A stretch of DNA of 39,558 bases, taken from contig NZ_KB899675.1 of assembly GCF_000378385.1 (NCBI RefSeq), positions 86,171 through 125,728 on the forward strand, read 5' to 3'. The number at the start of each line of letters is the position of its first letter. The first letter of the stretch is position 1. The notes under the pieces are model-generated. The model was not told the origin of the DNA, did no database searches, and saw nothing but the letters and a program-made list of their open reading frames with translations. The stretch is from Paenibacillus daejeonensis DSM 15491. Its GTDB lineage: Bacteria; Bacillota; Bacilli; Paenibacillales; Paenibacillaceae. Positions 1 through 7,219 of the stretch are shown piece by piece. The translations under genes were made by a program, and so were the position numbers.

Positions 1-200
1 GCAAGGCAAGAAAGTTTCGTTAGAGGAGTCGTGAGCGGCTAGTTGGGTGCTGCAAGGCAAGAAAGTTTCGTTAGAGAAGTCGTGAGCGGCTGGTTGGTTG
101 CTGCAAGGCAAGAAAGTTTCGTTAGAGGGGCCGTGTGCGGCTAGTTGGTTGCTGCAAGGCAAGTTTCGTTAGAGGGGTCGTATACGGCCGGTTGGCTGCT
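1..200. repeat. 51-bp tandem repeat array, family A (4 copies, cut by window edge)
   Basis: Four units begin at 1, 52, 103 and 154, exactly 51 bp apart. The last unit has lost four bases. Each unit starts GCAAGGCAAGAAAGTTTCGT and continues TTAGAGG, followed by a more variable GC-rich half. The units abut with no unique spacers, so this is not CRISPR. The array may continue to the left of the window. It lies upstream of the small ORF at 281 and is related to the tract at 39458-39558. The stretch 201-280 holds nothing else I can name. Confidence 0.9.
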
Positions 201-280
201 GTAACGAAGCTCAATGGATCTTTCCTTGTTCGTATCATCACTCAAGCCATAGCCATTGAACGACAGGGGGCGATGAGGGA

Positions 281-562
281 ATGACGGCGTTGGAAGACTG
301 CTTGTCCGGGGTACAGGATTGGTGTGAGGAAGCGCTGCTACGCGGCCTTGATCAGCTGGGCCCTGCGGAGCTCGTCGTACTGGAGCGGCGAGCGGCTGCG
401 GCGGCTGAGCTGCAGTTGACGTACCTCGCTGAGCTGCTAGTACGAGTCGCAGAGACGGGGCGCTCGGCCATGCTCGGTGGCGGGAGCAGCCATGAGTTGG
501 TCGATGCGTATTGTTTGCTCAGCCAGTATGTGCTGCTGGCTCAGCAGCAGAGCTTGGACTAG
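281..562 (+). CDS. Small hypothetical protein, 93 aa
   Basis: I do not recognise this protein. It is acidic, rich in Leu, Ala and Glu, and looks almost wholly alpha-helical, with no signal peptide, no membrane segment and one Gly-Gly-Gly turn near residue 67. A purine-rich GGGGGCGATGAGGGA stretch precedes the ATG and could act as ribosome site. It stands between two 51-bp repeat arrays with no partner gene visible, so it may be the last gene of an operon lying to the left. Because the ORF is short and isolated, it could also be spurious; the composition and the plausible start favour a real gene. Confidence 0.45.
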   Translation: MTALEDCLSGVQDWCEEALLRGLDQLGPAELVVLERRAAAAAELQLTYLAELLVRVAETGRSAMLGGGSSHELVDAYCLLSQYVLLAQQQSLD

Positions 563-610
563 CTGCACATGCCAGCCACCCAAGCTTGAAGTGAGCCGCG
601 GCTGCGCTCC

Positions 611-1222
611 AGAGGAAGAAAGATGCGCTACAGTAGGCAGAAGGCGGGGTTGAGAGTAAATAGAGGAAGAAAGGTGTGCTACAGCGGGCAGACGGCGGGG
701 GTGCGACCAAATAGAGGAAGAAAGGTGTGTTACAGTGGGCAGAAGGCGGGGTTGAGAGTAAATAGAGGAAGAAAGGTGTGCTACAGCGGGCAGACGGCGG
801 GGGTGCGACCAAATAGAGGAAGAAAGGTGTGTTACAGTGGGCAGAAGGCGGGGTTGAGAGTAAATAGAGGAAGAAAGGTGTGCTACAGCGGGCAGAAGGC
901 GGGGATGCGACCAAATAGAGGAAGAAAGGTGTGTTACAGCGGGCAGAAGGCGGGGATGCGACCAAATAGAGGAAGAAAGGTGCGCTACAGCGGGCAGAAG
1001 GCGGAGATGCGAGCAAATAGAGGAAGAAAGGTGCGTTACAGTAGGCGGCAGGCGGAGATACGACCAAATAGAGGAAGAAAGGTGTGCTACAGCGGGCAGA
1101 AGGCGGGGGTGCGACCAAATAGAGGAAGAAAGGTGTGTTACAGCGGGCAGAAGGCGGGGGTGCGACCAAATAGAGGAAGAAAGATGCGCTACAGTAGGCA
1201 GAAGGCGGAGGTGGCCGCTTCC
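611..1222. repeat. 51-bp tandem repeat array, family B (12 copies)
   Basis: Twelve units start at 611, 662, 713, 764, 815, 866, 917, 968, 1019, 1070, 1121 and 1172, with an exact 51-bp step and only base substitutions between units. A unit opens with AGAGGAAGAAAGGTGTGCTA and ends near GCGACCAAAT. Units 2-3 and 4-5 are identical 102-bp blocks. The same family occurs in reverse orientation at 15486-15660 and 35430-35840. Because 51 is divisible by three, ORFs of 208-262 codons run through the array on both strands, giving 17-residue peptide repeats; I do not call these genes. The tract fills most of the gap 563-1318. Confidence 0.95.
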
Positions 1223-1247
1223 CAACTGCGTGCGACTTGTCTACAAT
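1219..1247 (+). promoter_or_regulatory. Possible promoter of the aldo/keto reductase operon
   Basis: A TTCCCA hexamer at 1219-1224 and TACAAT at 1242-1247 are spaced 17 bp apart, directly at the end of the repeat array. The -35 is weak (4 of 6 bases), the -10 good. This is the only plausible vegetative promoter I see between the array and the gene. Confidence 0.35.
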
Positions 1248-1318
1248 GAAAGAGCGGGCTCCTGCAAGACGAGCAAGGTGCGAGCTCACTCGACTAAATG
1301 ACGAGGAGAGATGAGAGG

Positions 1319-2257
1319 ATGGACTATCGCAAGTTGGGCAAGAGTGGATTGAAGGTTAGTGAAATCAGTCTCGGCAGCTGGCTGACCTACGGAGGATACG
1401 TTGAGCGCGACAATGCCGTGAAGGCGATGCAGACAGCGTACGGGCTGGGGGTCAACTTCTTCGACACTGCAAACGTTTACGAACGCGGTGAGGCTGAGAA
1501 GCTAATGGGCGAGACCCTGCGTGATTTCCCACGCGAATCCTACGTGCTGGCGACCAAGGTGTTCGGGCAGATGGGTGACGGACCTAACGACCGTGGCTTA
1601 TCCCGCAAACACATCATGGAACAGTGTCACGCCAGCTTGAAACGGTTGGGTGCGGACTATATCGACCTGTATTACTGCCATCGTCCCGACCCGAGCGTAC
1701 CGCTCCAGGAGACCTTGCGGGCACTCGATGATCTGGTACGCCAAGGCAAGGTACTGTATGTCGGCGTCAGTGAGTGGTCGGCATCACAGATGGCTGAAGC
1801 GCACGCCGTGGCGGATCGGTACCTGCTGGACCGCATTATCGCCAACCAACCCATTTATAACATGTTTAACCGCTATATTGAGAAAGAGGTCATCCCGTTT
1901 GGCGAGCGAAGCGGCGTAGGGCAAGTTGTCTTCTCGCCCTTGGCGCAGGGCTTGCTGACCGGCAAATACAGCAGCTTGGCAGACATTCCGGAGGACAGCC
2001 GCGCCGCCAAGCTGGACGGCATGCGCAAGGGTGTGACAGAGGAGAAGATCAACAAGGTCATTGAGCTGAACCGCATTGCTATCGAACTAGACTTGTCCGT
2101 TGGCCAGCTGGCACTGGCCTGGATCCTGAGACAAGACAATGTATCCAGCGCTCTTGTCGGTGCGAGTCGTCCGGAGCAGGTGGAGGAGAATGTGAAGGCC
2201 TCTGGCGTGAAGCTGGAGGAGGATGTGCTGGCTCGCATTGAGAAAGTTCTGGGCTAA
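1319..2257 (+). CDS. Aldo/keto reductase, 312 aa
   Basis: NADPH-dependent carbonyl reductase of the aldo/keto reductase superfamily, in the branch related to potassium-channel beta subunits and YghZ-type enzymes. The fold starts with KLGKSGLKVSEISLGSW. The catalytic tetrad is visible: Asp and Tyr in FFDTANVYERGEAE, Lys in VLATKVFG and His in LYYCHRPDP. The nucleotide-binding C-terminus has SSALVGASRPEQVEEN. I chose ATG 1319 over the in-frame ATG at 1298 because AGGAGAG at 1302-1308 lies at a normal distance and the protein then begins like its family. It is followed after 33 bp by an epimerase gene, probably in one operon. The substrate cannot be told from sequence. Confidence 0.92.
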   Translation: MDYRKLGKSGLKVSEISLGSWLTYGGYVERDNAVKAMQTAYGLGVNFFDTANVYERGEAEKLMGETLRDFPRESYVLATKVFGQMGDGPNDRGLSRKHIMEQCHASLKRLGADYIDLYYCHRPDPSVPLQETLRALDDLVRQGKVLYVGVSEWSASQMAEAHAVADRYLLDRIIANQPIYNMFNRYIEKEVIPFGERSGVGQVVFSPLAQGLLTGKYSSLADIPEDSRAAKLDGMRKGVTEEKINKVIELNRIAIELDLSVGQLALAWILRQDNVSSALVGASRPEQVEENVKASGVKLEEDVLARIEKVLG

Positions 2258-2290
2258 TCAGTCGACTATGAAGAAGAGAGAAGGCAGAAG

Positions 2291-3136
2291 ATGAAAGTTG
2301 TCATTACGGGAGGCAGCGGAATGCTGGGACAGTGGGTTGTCCGGCATTTTGTCGAACAAGGTTATGAGGTGAGCAATGCGGACGTCAAGCGACCGGAGGA
2401 GCAGGTGTGTCCGACCGTTATTACAGACCTGACTCAGCTCGGAGAAGTATACGGGGTTCTGGCCGGTGCCGATGCGGTGGTGCACCTGGCAGCGATTCCG
2501 GTTGCATACTCACACCCAAATGAAGTGACATTTCACAACAACACGATGTCGACGTACAATGTCCTGGAGGCTGCAGCTGGACTCGGTATTCGCAAGGCAG
2601 TCATCGCCTCTAGTGAGTCCTCTTATGGACTGGTGTTTGCAAAGGAACGATTCTCTCCCCAGTATGTACCCGTAGATGAGGCACATCCTCAGCTGCCCGA
2701 AGACAGCTATGGTTTATCCAAGGTTGTGAATGAGCAGACGGCGGATATGATTCATCGGCGTACAGGCATGCAGGTCGTGTCATTTCGACTCGGCAATGTC
2801 ATTGCTCCGGATGCGTATGAACGCTTCCCAGAGTTTATCCATGATCCGCGGCAGCGGGACCGTATCCTCTGGAGTTACATTGATGCACGGGATGCTGCAA
2901 CTGCTTGCCGGCTCGCCATTGAGGCAGATGGCTTGGGGAGTGTAGCACTGAACCTGGCTGCGGATGATACGAGTATGGCGGTGACGAGTCGCGAGCTGAT
3001 GACAGCGCAATATCCTGAGGTGACGGATATCCGGACGCCGCTGGATGGATTTCAGAGTCTCCTGAGCTCCGAAAAAGCCAAGCGCTTGCTAAATTGGCAG
3101 CCCGCTCATCACTGGCGAACATACGTGGAGCAGTAG
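2291..3136 (+). CDS. NAD(P)-dependent epimerase/dehydratase (extended SDR), 281 aa
   Basis: Cytosolic oxidoreductase of the extended short-chain dehydrogenase family, acting on a sugar or nucleotide sugar. The N-terminal Rossmann motif is ITGGSGMLG (Gly-x-x-Gly-x-x-Gly), then DAVVHLAAIP, and the catalytic Tyr-x-x-x-Lys is in SYGLSKVVNEQ at about residue 142. An ATG preceded by GAGAAGG fixes the start. It follows the aldo/keto reductase closely and a strong bidirectional terminator lies downstream. The length is a little short for UDP-sugar 4-epimerases (about 330 aa), so a simpler sugar dehydrogenase or reductase is possible. Confidence 0.88.
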   Translation: MKVVITGGSGMLGQWVVRHFVEQGYEVSNADVKRPEEQVCPTVITDLTQLGEVYGVLAGADAVVHLAAIPVAYSHPNEVTFHNNTMSTYNVLEAAAGLGIRKAVIASSESSYGLVFAKERFSPQYVPVDEAHPQLPEDSYGLSKVVNEQTADMIHRRTGMQVVSFRLGNVIAPDAYERFPEFIHDPRQRDRILWSYIDARDAATACRLAIEADGLGSVALNLAADDTSMAVTSRELMTAQYPEVTDIRTPLDGFQSLLSSEKAKRLLNWQPAHHWRTYVEQ

Positions 3137-3196
3137 ACTACCTTTTAGATGACTGAGAAATGATCCTGGGACAGGACAATGTCTGAATACATGAAG

Positions 3197-3232
3197 AAGA
3201 GGCAATCGTCCCGGACGGGACGATTGCCTCTT
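3197..3232. terminator. Bidirectional rho-independent terminator
   Basis: A perfect 16-bp stem, AAGAGGCAATCGTCCC with its complement, closes a four-base GGAC loop. T-rich flanks occur on both strands (TTTGCTTC to the right, TTCTTCAT read leftwards). It separates the convergent epimerase gene (+) and stalk protein gene (-). Confidence 0.9.
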
Positions 3233-3254
3233 TGCTTCATCCATCAGCTTATAG

Positions 3255-3926
3255 TCAGCACGGTACCCATTCCAGGCTGCCGCCATAGATGGGGTGGTAG
3301 CGCCAGACGGAGCACATGCGATCGTTGCCACCCCCTCCGTTGCCTCCTCCGCTTGAGCCGCCGCCGGGTTGTTCCGCTTCCTTTCGGCGCTCCTCCAGAT
3401 ACTGCTGGAACTGCTGCTGGAGCTCTTGCTTGGTAAAATCCTTATCCTGAAAAAACGCATCGTCATACACAAGAACTTGTCGACTATACGGGTCCCACAG
3501 GACAAGGGCATTGCTTGCTTCGCTCACAAAGCGCAGCGGTACAAGTGTAAAGCCATTACGTATGACTGCGGCCTCGGCAAGTGTCACGGAGGTCCCATTG
3601 ATACGGGCCTGTTTACTGCCAATGGTCAGGGAAACGTCCAATTCTGATTTGGTGCCGCGCACCGTCTTGTTCACTGGATCCCACGCCAGGCTGATGTCCA
3701 GAGCTTCAAACAATGGACGCATCGGCACCAGGGTGGTACCGTTCTGCAGAACCGGATTTGTTCCGAGCTGCAGTGTTTCTTCGTTGAACCGGACAGTGAT
3801 GGCCGATTCGGCTGCCCGGGCGGATTGAAGGCCCGTGGTTAATAATACAAGCGTAAGAATAAGCAGGCATAAGATGCCTCTACGTACCCAGCGTACACGC
3901 GGGCTTTCCCAATCGTGATGGATCAT
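3255..3926 (-). CDS. Secreted stalk-domain (copper amine oxidase N-terminal-like) protein, 223 aa
   Basis: An exported protein. The N-terminal signal or anchor has basic residues (RVRWVRRG), about 16 hydrophobic residues and a likely cleavage after ARA near residue 38. Then come two copies of the stalk-domain hairpin, recognisable by TLVPMRPLFEALDISLAWDP and TLVPLRFVSEASNALVLWDP. A Gln/Glu-rich helix and a Gly-rich linker lead to a short tail with two cysteines, ending EWVPC. In the family this domain is a wall- or surface-associated, non-catalytic module. I chose ATG 3926 because GAGAGGAG stands nine bases before it; an upstream in-frame ATG at 3962 lacks such a site. It converges on the epimerase gene. 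Confidence 0.85.
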   Translation of the reverse strand: MIHHDWESPRVRWVRRGILCLLILTLVLLTTGLQSARAAESAITVRFNEETLQLGTNPVLQNGTTLVPMRPLFEALDISLAWDPVNKTVRGTKSELDVSLTIGSKQARINGTSVTLAEAAVIRNGFTLVPLRFVSEASNALVLWDPYSRQVLVYDDAFFQDKDFTKQELQQQFQQYLEERRKEAEQPGGGSSGGGNGGGGNDRMCSVWRYHPIYGGSLEWVPC

Positions 3927-3997
3927 CCGACACACTCCTCTCAATAATGCAAAATAAACCAAATTATTAAAAATGAAACAGGTTGATGCATATTTTT

Positions 3998-4026
3998 TTG
4001 GTGTGTCTGTTTTTAAGGGCTACAAT
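3998..4026 (+). promoter_or_regulatory. Candidate promoter of the Nudix gene
   Basis: TTGGTG at 3998-4003 and TACAAT at 4021-4026 are separated by 17 bp, just upstream of a strong AAGGAGGG ribosome site. The -35 match is weak and the -10 good. Confidence 0.45.
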
Positions 4027-4050
4027 AAAGAAAATGAAGGAGGGAAGGTC

Positions 4051-4443
4051 ATGCTGGAAGTAGCTGCGGCGATCCTGTCGGATGCATTTGGGCGGGTGCT
4101 GATCGCCAGACGCAAGCCGCATAAGGCGCAGGGCGGATATTGGGAGTTTCCGGGCGGCAAGCTGGAGTCGGGTGAGTCCGTGGAAGCCTGTCTGCGGCGT
4201 GAGCTGCTGGAGGAGATGAACCTGGTCATTGATCAGGTGGAGCGTTTTGGCATACATGAGCATGATTACGGCACGGTACATATACGACTCATAGCTTGCC
4301 TTGCTGTTATCAGCGAAGGTGAGATTCAGCTCACCGATCATGATGCATATCGCTGGGTGGCGGTCGAGGAGCTGAATCATTATGATCTGGCGCCAGCCGA
4401 CCTGCCATTTGTACGGATGCTGGAGGACAAGGTCAGAGGGTGA
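4051..4443 (+). CDS. Nudix hydrolase, MutT-like (d)NTP pyrophosphohydrolase, 130 aa
   Basis: Hydrolyses nucleoside diphosphate-linked compounds; closest in look to MutT-type enzymes that cleanse damaged dNTPs. It begins VAAAILSDAFGRVLIARR and carries the Nudix box GGKLESGESVEACLRRELLE followed by EMNL. The glutamates of the metal site (RELLEE) are present, but the conserved Gly near the end of the box is Asn. YWEFPGGK upstream of the box and the short length fit MutT. ATG 4051 is chosen because AAGGAGGGAAGG precedes it; an earlier ATG at 3973 lies before the promoter candidate. The stop is followed 46 bp later by a second stalk protein gene. Confidence 0.9.
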   Translation: MLEVAAAILSDAFGRVLIARRKPHKAQGGYWEFPGGKLESGESVEACLRRELLEEMNLVIDQVERFGIHEHDYGTVHIRLIACLAVISEGEIQLTDHDAYRWVAVEELNHYDLAPADLPFVRMLEDKVRG

Positions 4444-4489
4444 GATTCCCAATAAGAGGGTAATTAGTAGAAGAAAGGGGAGGGGTGGG

Positions 4490-5272
4490 ATGAGGAAAAC
4501 ATGGAAAACAAGCATGGTCGCCTGGGGCTTGGTGGCGGTTCTGACAGTGACCGGACCGACAGCAGGTTTGGCGTCTACCAGCAGCATTGCGATTACCAAG
4601 CAGGGCCAGGCAGTTCAGAGTGAGCAGCCTCCGATCATCGAACAAGACCGAGTACTTGTGCCGGTCCGGGTCATTTCGGAGACGCTGGGCTTCCCGGTTC
4701 ACTGGGACGCATCCAGTCGTGCGGTGATCGTGGGTGGTCAGCCGCTGTCGCTTGATGTAGAACCCCGAATCATCGCAGGCCGTGCCATGGTACCGATCCG
4801 TGCCATCTCCGAGCAGCTCGGGGCGCAGATCACCTGGAAGGCTGACACCCGTGAGGTGGTTCTGGACGTTGATTTCAAGCGTGTACTGGGAGACGCGGTG
4901 GCGGATATTGAGCGTTTTATCGCATGGGCTGAAACGGAGTACCTGGTGACGCCAGGCACGGAACCAATCGCTCCGGAAGATATGGATACTGAGGCAATCA
5001 ATCGCTTCATACGTGACCAATATACAACCTTGACGGAGTCTCGTCGTGCAATCGAACGGAAGGCGCAGCTCTTACGTGGCTTCTATGCAGAAGAACTCCC
5101 GGCGAATACAAGTCTCACCATTGTCATCGATTGGCTGGATCAAGCAGCGGAGGCCATGAGGTTCAACCTCAATAAAATATTTGTTGTCCTGACTCATGAT
5201 GATGCCATCGAGATATTGACCGAGGCGGCTACGGAGCTGGAAATCTCCATTCTATTAGCAGATAGGGGCTAA
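4490..5272 (+). CDS. Secreted stalk-domain protein, 260 aa
   Basis: Exported protein with a signal peptide (MRKTWKTSMVAWGLVAVLTV, then cleavage near GLAS). Two stalk-domain (copper amine oxidase N-terminal-like) repeats follow: RVLVPVRVISETLGFPVHWD and AMVPIRAISEQLGAQITWK. From about residue 130 to the end it is an acidic helical region without a known signature. The start ATG 4490 has AAAGGGGAGGGG just before it; a longer reading from 4382 would overlap the Nudix gene. It may share a transcript with the Nudix gene. It is related only through the stalk domains to the protein at 3255-3926. Function is unknown; a surface or wall-binding role is the usual guess. Confidence 0.85.
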   Translation: MRKTWKTSMVAWGLVAVLTVTGPTAGLASTSSIAITKQGQAVQSEQPPIIEQDRVLVPVRVISETLGFPVHWDASSRAVIVGGQPLSLDVEPRIIAGRAMVPIRAISEQLGAQITWKADTREVVLDVDFKRVLGDAVADIERFIAWAETEYLVTPGTEPIAPEDMDTEAINRFIRDQYTTLTESRRAIERKAQLLRGFYAEELPANTSLTIVIDWLDQAAEAMRFNLNKIFVVLTHDDAIEILTEAATELEISILLADRG

Positions 5273-5285
5273 CTATAGACTGCAC

Positions 5286-5326
5286 AAAGACACCCATCGT
5301 TGAGCGGTCGACGAGGGTGTCTTTTC
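5286..5326. terminator. Rho-independent terminator, probably bidirectional
   Basis: AAAGACACCC (5286-5295) pairs with GGGTGTCTTT (5315-5324), and an inner TCGT/ACGA extends the stem. T-rich on the + side and A-rich on the other. It lies between the convergent stalk gene and the PucR-family gene. Confidence 0.9.
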
Positions 5327-5345
5327 TGTGTGACTAGAGGTATGA

Positions 5346-6953
5346 CTACGAGCGGGGTTCATGGGTTTCCTGCGCCATTAATTGCCTGAACATGAACATG
5401 AGCTTCACCTTCAACAGGTCACCAGTGAGCCGCAGATCGAGATCGAGGATCTCGCTTAGCTTCTCCAAACGATACTGCACAGTATTGCGATGAATGAATA
5501 ACTGTTTGGCGACTTCATTGATCTGACCTTCGCTTGTAATATACGCCTCCAGTGTCCGAAGCATATCGGTGGCGTAATCGGCATCTTTGATCATGAGCGG
5601 CTGCAGGAGGGAGTGACAATATTTGTCCATGACGTTCTTAGGGATATGCGAGAAGAGATAAGAGAATTCTAGATCGGCAAAAAACACCACCGGCGATTCA
5701 AACGACAACTGACTGCTAATGCGCCGGGCTTCCGCGCACTCCTCGTACGCGTCGCGAATGGCGCCGAGCTCCGGCTTGATTCGACTGATGTAGCTTCGCA
5801 CCTGCACAGAAGGCATGGACCCCAGAATTTCCAGATACGATTTGTACAGAATTTCATTGAATGAACTGTCTCCAGCAGGAGGATCCATCACTTTGAACAC
5901 ATGCAGCAGAGTATCTTCTATGATGAGATGATGGGACTCCAGACTACTCAGTCGGGGATGGTAATTCACTTCGCGCAGCAGCTCGCGCAGCTTCTTGGGA
6001 GCAGGGGGCGGTGTACCCTCCCGATGTTCAAGTACGGTCAACACACATACATGAGAGCCTCCCGCCAACGGTGAGCCGAGGGAGCGAGACTGCTCCAGGA
6101 AGGTTTCCTTGGTTATTTGCTCCTGCAAGTAGCGCTCCATCACGACGCCCCATTGATAGCCTGCTACCGTCTGTTGGTCATCATAATAGTGGTCCATGTG
6201 ATAGCAGAGAATTTCTGCCGCCTGATGGAACAAGCCTTCCTCCTCGGGAATGATGGCTCCGCTCGCAGGGATGACCAGCAGGAAGCCGTAGCAATCCGTG
6301 CCCTTCAGCAACGGAATCCGACAGAACCATCCGTGTTCGGTGCGACCTTTGTAGAACTGAACGTTCCAGGGCCACCCTTTGAGCAGTTCGACCTCGGGCC
6401 AGTCGCAGGAATTGTACATTAACTGTCCCCTGGCACTGACGACTACGATGGAATGCGCCAGAATATCCCCAATTTTGGGGAACAGGTTGGCGAACTCTTC
6501 CTTTTGCAATGCTAGACGTACCAGCTGTTTTTGCTTCTCCAGATCATTATGCAGCTGCTGGGTGCTCTTGACGAACTCAGCCTGGAACAGGGCGTTCATC
6601 TGATCCGAGAAGGCGAATTCGAATGGCAGGTCCAACACAGGAAAGTTCAGCCGATCCGCCTCCTCCAGCACGATTTGCGGAATCTCTGACCAGTAGCGGC
6701 CCAGCTTGATGCCGATGCCTGCGGCACCGCGTTCATCGAGCTTCTTCAACAGCCGGAGGAAGGCATCCGGTGTATCCTTGATGGCAAAGGCCGTGGTCAG
6801 CAGCAATTCCCCAGAGCTGATCCAGTCTATGACATCAGGCGCATCCATCGTATTAACCGATTGAATAAGACGATTGACCCCTCCGGCTCCGGCCACAAGC
6901 TTGGCTTTGGACAAGGGGTAGATGGATAAGGCTTCTTCGACGGTTATCTTCAC
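5346..6953 (-). CDS. PucR-family transcriptional regulator, 535 aa
   Basis: DNA-binding regulator of the PucR/CdaR type; the family often controls purine, allantoin, amino-acid or other nitrogen-compound catabolism. The N-terminal PucR domain (about residues 3-125) reads ITVEEALSIYPLSKAKLVAG, then DVIDWISSGELLLTTAFAI. The middle is a sensory/GGDEF-like region. The C-terminal helix-turn-helix shows the family hallmark INEVAKQLFIHRNTVQYRLE. I chose GTG 6953 because GGGGG stands at good distance before it; an ATG at 6974 is an alternative. It diverges from the importer/oxygenase operon at 7220, so it most likely regulates that operon. The effector is probably the imported compound or a metabolite (inference). 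Confidence 0.9.
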   Translation of the reverse strand: MKITVEEALSIYPLSKAKLVAGAGGVNRLIQSVNTMDAPDVIDWISSGELLLTTAFAIKDTPDAFLRLLKKLDERGAAGIGIKLGRYWSEIPQIVLEEADRLNFPVLDLPFEFAFSDQMNALFQAEFVKSTQQLHNDLEKQKQLVRLALQKEEFANLFPKIGDILAHSIVVVSARGQLMYNSCDWPEVELLKGWPWNVQFYKGRTEHGWFCRIPLLKGTDCYGFLLVIPASGAIIPEEEGLFHQAAEILCYHMDHYYDDQQTVAGYQWGVVMERYLQEQITKETFLEQSRSLGSPLAGGSHVCVLTVLEHREGTPPPAPKKLRELLREVNYHPRLSSLESHHLIIEDTLLHVFKVMDPPAGDSSFNEILYKSYLEILGSMPSVQVRSYISRIKPELGAIRDAYEECAEARRISSQLSFESPVVFFADLEFSYLFSHIPKNVMDKYCHSLLQPLMIKDADYATDMLRTLEAYITSEGQINEVAKQLFIHRNTVQYRLEKLSEILDLDLRLTGDLLKVKLMFMFRQLMAQETHEPRS

Positions 6954-6997
6954 AGGTGATCCCCCTATCCTCATAGTAACCCGCTCAATATATCTCC

Positions 6998-7027
6998 AGT
7001 ATAGCTTCTCCTCTCTTAGATGGTCAA
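6998..7027 (-). promoter_or_regulatory. Promoter of the pucR-family gene
   Basis: Read on the minus strand, TTGACC (7027-7022) and TATACT (7003-6998) are 18 bp apart. This matches the vegetative consensus well and points at the regulator gene. The -35 overlaps the edge of the motif at 7026-7050. Confidence 0.7.
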
Positions 7028-7050
7028 CAAATGCTAACATTTACATGACG
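7026..7050. promoter_or_regulatory. Candidate regulator site shared with the FAD-oxidase promoter region
   Basis: The sequence AACAAATGCTA, six bases, ACATGACG occurs here, and AACAAATGTTA, four bases, ACATGACG occurs at 35927-35949 before the oxidase/esterase operon. The position touching the pucR-family -35 box fits autoregulation by the PucR-type protein. This is inference from sequence likeness. Confidence 0.45.
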
Positions 7051-7102
7051 TAGTTGGAGTAGTTTTTATATAAAAACGAACATTGTCTCTGTTATTTAGC
7101 CA

Positions 7103-7126
7103 AATCTAACCGGTTTCAATTAGATT
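7103..7126. promoter_or_regulatory. Dyad in the divergent intergenic region (possible operator)
   Basis: AATCTAA at 7103-7109 is mirrored by TTAGATT at 7120-7126, with a 10-bp spacer, 26 bp upstream of the importer operon's -35. A further TTAGAT occurs at 7016-7021 within the pucR promoter spacer. Its place and symmetry suit an activator or repressor site. Confidence 0.4.
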
Positions 7127-7151
7127 CAAGCACAAAATTGCGTTAAATAAG

Positions 7152-7181
7152 TTGACCTGTTCGTAATTTGGGCGGTATATT
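7152..7181 (+). promoter_or_regulatory. Promoter of the importer/oxygenase operon
   Basis: TTGACC (7152-7157) and TATATT (7176-7181) are spaced 18 bp, giving a leader of about 30 bases before the TTG start at 7220. The hexamer and spacing mirror those of the divergent pucR-family promoter. Confidence 0.7.
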
Positions 7182-7219
7182 TGTACCATTCAGAGCAGCA
7201 CAAGGAGGTAGATGTCATA

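Noticed and set aside
611-1222. CRISPR array
   Set aside because: Units are contiguous 51-bp repeats without unique spacers, and no cas genes are in the window.
437-1289. Long ORFs of 208-262 codons on both strands through the 51-bp array
   Set aside because: They arise because the repeat period is a multiple of three; all frames stay open, peptides are simple 17-residue repeats, and the same happens at 15486-15660 and 35330-36239. No ribosome sites support them.
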